64,000 nt of DNA from NCBI RefSeq assembly GCF_014196525.1, contig NZ_JACIDX010000001.1:310001-374000 (forward strand). Direction: 5' to 3'. Made by a program: the position numbers and the translations under genes. The DNA comes from Novosphingobium sediminicola. Lineage in GTDB: Bacteria; Pseudomonadota; Alphaproteobacteria; Sphingomonadales; Sphingomonadaceae. Shown one piece after another: positions 63,140 to 64,000 of the stretch; positions within the stretch are counted from its first letter, which is position 1; every line of letters begins with the position of its first letter. A model generated the notes under the pieces. That model did no database searches. It saw only the letters and a program-made list of their open reading frames with translations, and was not told where the DNA came from.

Positions 63140-64000
63140 ATGTCCGAAATCGCTCGTTCTGCCGCGCCATCCGGCCGCCTGCCTCTGCTCGATGCCCTGC
63201 GCGGGGTGGCGGCGCTGGGCGTGGTTCTGCATCATGAAGCGCCCCTTTACGGCACGCCGGGCCTGTTTCCGCGCGCCTATCTGGCGGTGGATTTCTTCTT
63301 CATGCTTTCGGGCTTTGTGCTGACCTTGGCCTTTGAACCGAAATTGCGCGCCCAAACGGAAGCCCGCCTGAATGCCGCCGACTTCATGATCCGGCGCGTG
63401 GCACGGCTGTGGCCGGTACTGGCGGTGGGGGTGCTGATCGGGGCGGGATGGCGGCTTTCGATCGGGTTCACCGGGCAATTGTGGCTGCTCACGCTCTCGG
63501 GGCTGGCGCTGTGGCCCATCGTGCGGGGCGCTGGCGGGATCTTTCAGCTCAACGGCCCGCAATGGTCGCTGGCCTATGAGGTGCTGGCCAATGCCATCCA
63601 TGCGCTGGTGCTGGTGCGGCTGAAAAATCGGCTGCTGCTGGTCTTCGTGTTGGCCTGTGCGGGGCTGCTGGCGTGGTGCGCCTATGCGTGGGGCTCGGTG
63701 GGGCTGGGCGATACGGGGCGCAACTGGTGGGGCGGCTTTGCGCGGGTCGGGTTTGGCTATGGGCTGGGCGTGTGGATGGGGCGGCAATTTGCGGCGGGCC
63801 GCGCGCCGGTTTCCCCGGCTGCGGCATGGGCGGGCGGATTGCTGCTGCCGCTGACTTTGTTCAGCCTGCCATGGTGGCCTTTGGGCGTGGTGGCGGGCGA
63901 TCTGTTGGCGGCCTTTGCGGTCTTTCCGGTGGCCTTGTGGTGCGCGGCGCATGTGGCCTTGCGCGGCGGAGCGCTGAAAATTGCCGATGGGCTGGGGCGA
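63140..64000 (+). CDS. Acyltransferase 3 family protein, 5' part
   Basis: The frame is open to the window end (287 codons seen). Membrane acyltransferase of the OafA/NodX group: LPLLDALRGVAALGVVLHHE with the conserved R and H, VDFFFMLSGFVLTLAF, and FMIRRVARLWPVLAVGVL. Several further membrane segments follow. These proteins acetylate or acylate surface sugars; substrate unknown. Confidence 0.85.
   Translation, partial: MSEIARSAAPSGRLPLLDALRGVAALGVVLHHEAPLYGTPGLFPRAYLAVDFFFMLSGFVLTLAFEPKLRAQTEARLNAADFMIRRVARLWPVLAVGVLIGAGWRLSIGFTGQLWLLTLSGLALWPIVRGAGGIFQLNGPQWSLAYEVLANAIHALVLVRLKNRLLLVFVLACAGLLAWCAYAWGSVGLGDTGRNWWGGFARVGFGYGLGVWMGRQFAAGRAPVSPAAAWAGGLLLPLTLFSLPWWPLGVVAGDLLAAFAVFPVALWCAAHVALRGGALKIADGLGR

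Overview
The window is high-GC DNA from an alphaproteobacterium, most likely a Sphingomonadaceae member close to Novosphingobium. The evidence is the acpP-fabF-mltG and recG-sdhE-mfd gene neighbourhoods, the TIGR02001-type porin and the style of the core proteins. Species-level assignment is not possible by eye.

Bases 1 to about 31,128 are the right-hand part of a P2-like (contractile-tail) prophage whose left end lies outside the window. Late genes run from a partial major capsid gene (N) through M, L, X, R and S. After an HNH-nuclease cargo gene come J, I, fibre genes and a lysis cassette (two small membrane proteins, a SAR-type GH24 endolysin, nested Rz/Rz1 spanins). Then follow V, a small unknown gene, a second cargo pair on the minus strand (TIR/deoxyribosyltransferase-like protein plus a basic 72-aa protein), and W, FI, FII, E, E', T, U and D. 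E' is reached by a -1 frameshift at a run of seven T. Compared with P2 (V-W-J-I-H-G), V and W are separated and sit after J-I-H and lysis. A 23-nt motif recurs about 46 nt upstream of J and W and may mark late promoters. The cargo sits where P2 carries non-essential genes (after S, before the sheath operon, after D).

From 20,979 to 26,866 is a visibly AT-richer three-gene cassette: a 974-aa protein with an Hsp90/MORC-like GHKL ATPase at the N-terminus and a histidine-kinase core at the C-terminus, a 607-aa protein starting with a receiver-like domain, and an orphan C5 cytosine methyltransferase. I see it as the best candidate for an undescribed anti-phage or regulatory system. It is followed by the phage control region: an S24-type repressor with a perfect inverted-repeat operator, a Cro-like protein, a CII-like protein, an Ogr/Delta-like late activator, several tiny overlapping genes and a large serine recombinase. 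The last codons of the recombinase lie inside a tRNA-Met(CAT) gene, the right attachment site.

From 31.1 kb to the end is ordinary chromosome: mltG, fabF, acpP, a glycosyltransferase, aspS, rnd, oxyR, a YitT-family protein, pgsA, an LplT-like MFS protein, an EVE protein, a 2OG-Fe(II) oxygenase, a porin, a hydroxyacid dehydrogenase, recG, a host-attachment-family protein, sdhE, mfd, a Cache protein, a GGDEF/EAL protein, nadK, two tandem tRNA-Asn genes, PilZ, secA, a TonB-C protein and a partial acyltransferase. Two copies of a roughly 193-bp structured intergenic repeat (40,651 and 53,678) lie between convergent genes. Their arm sequences differ in a compensatory way, which points to a conserved folded DNA or RNA structure.
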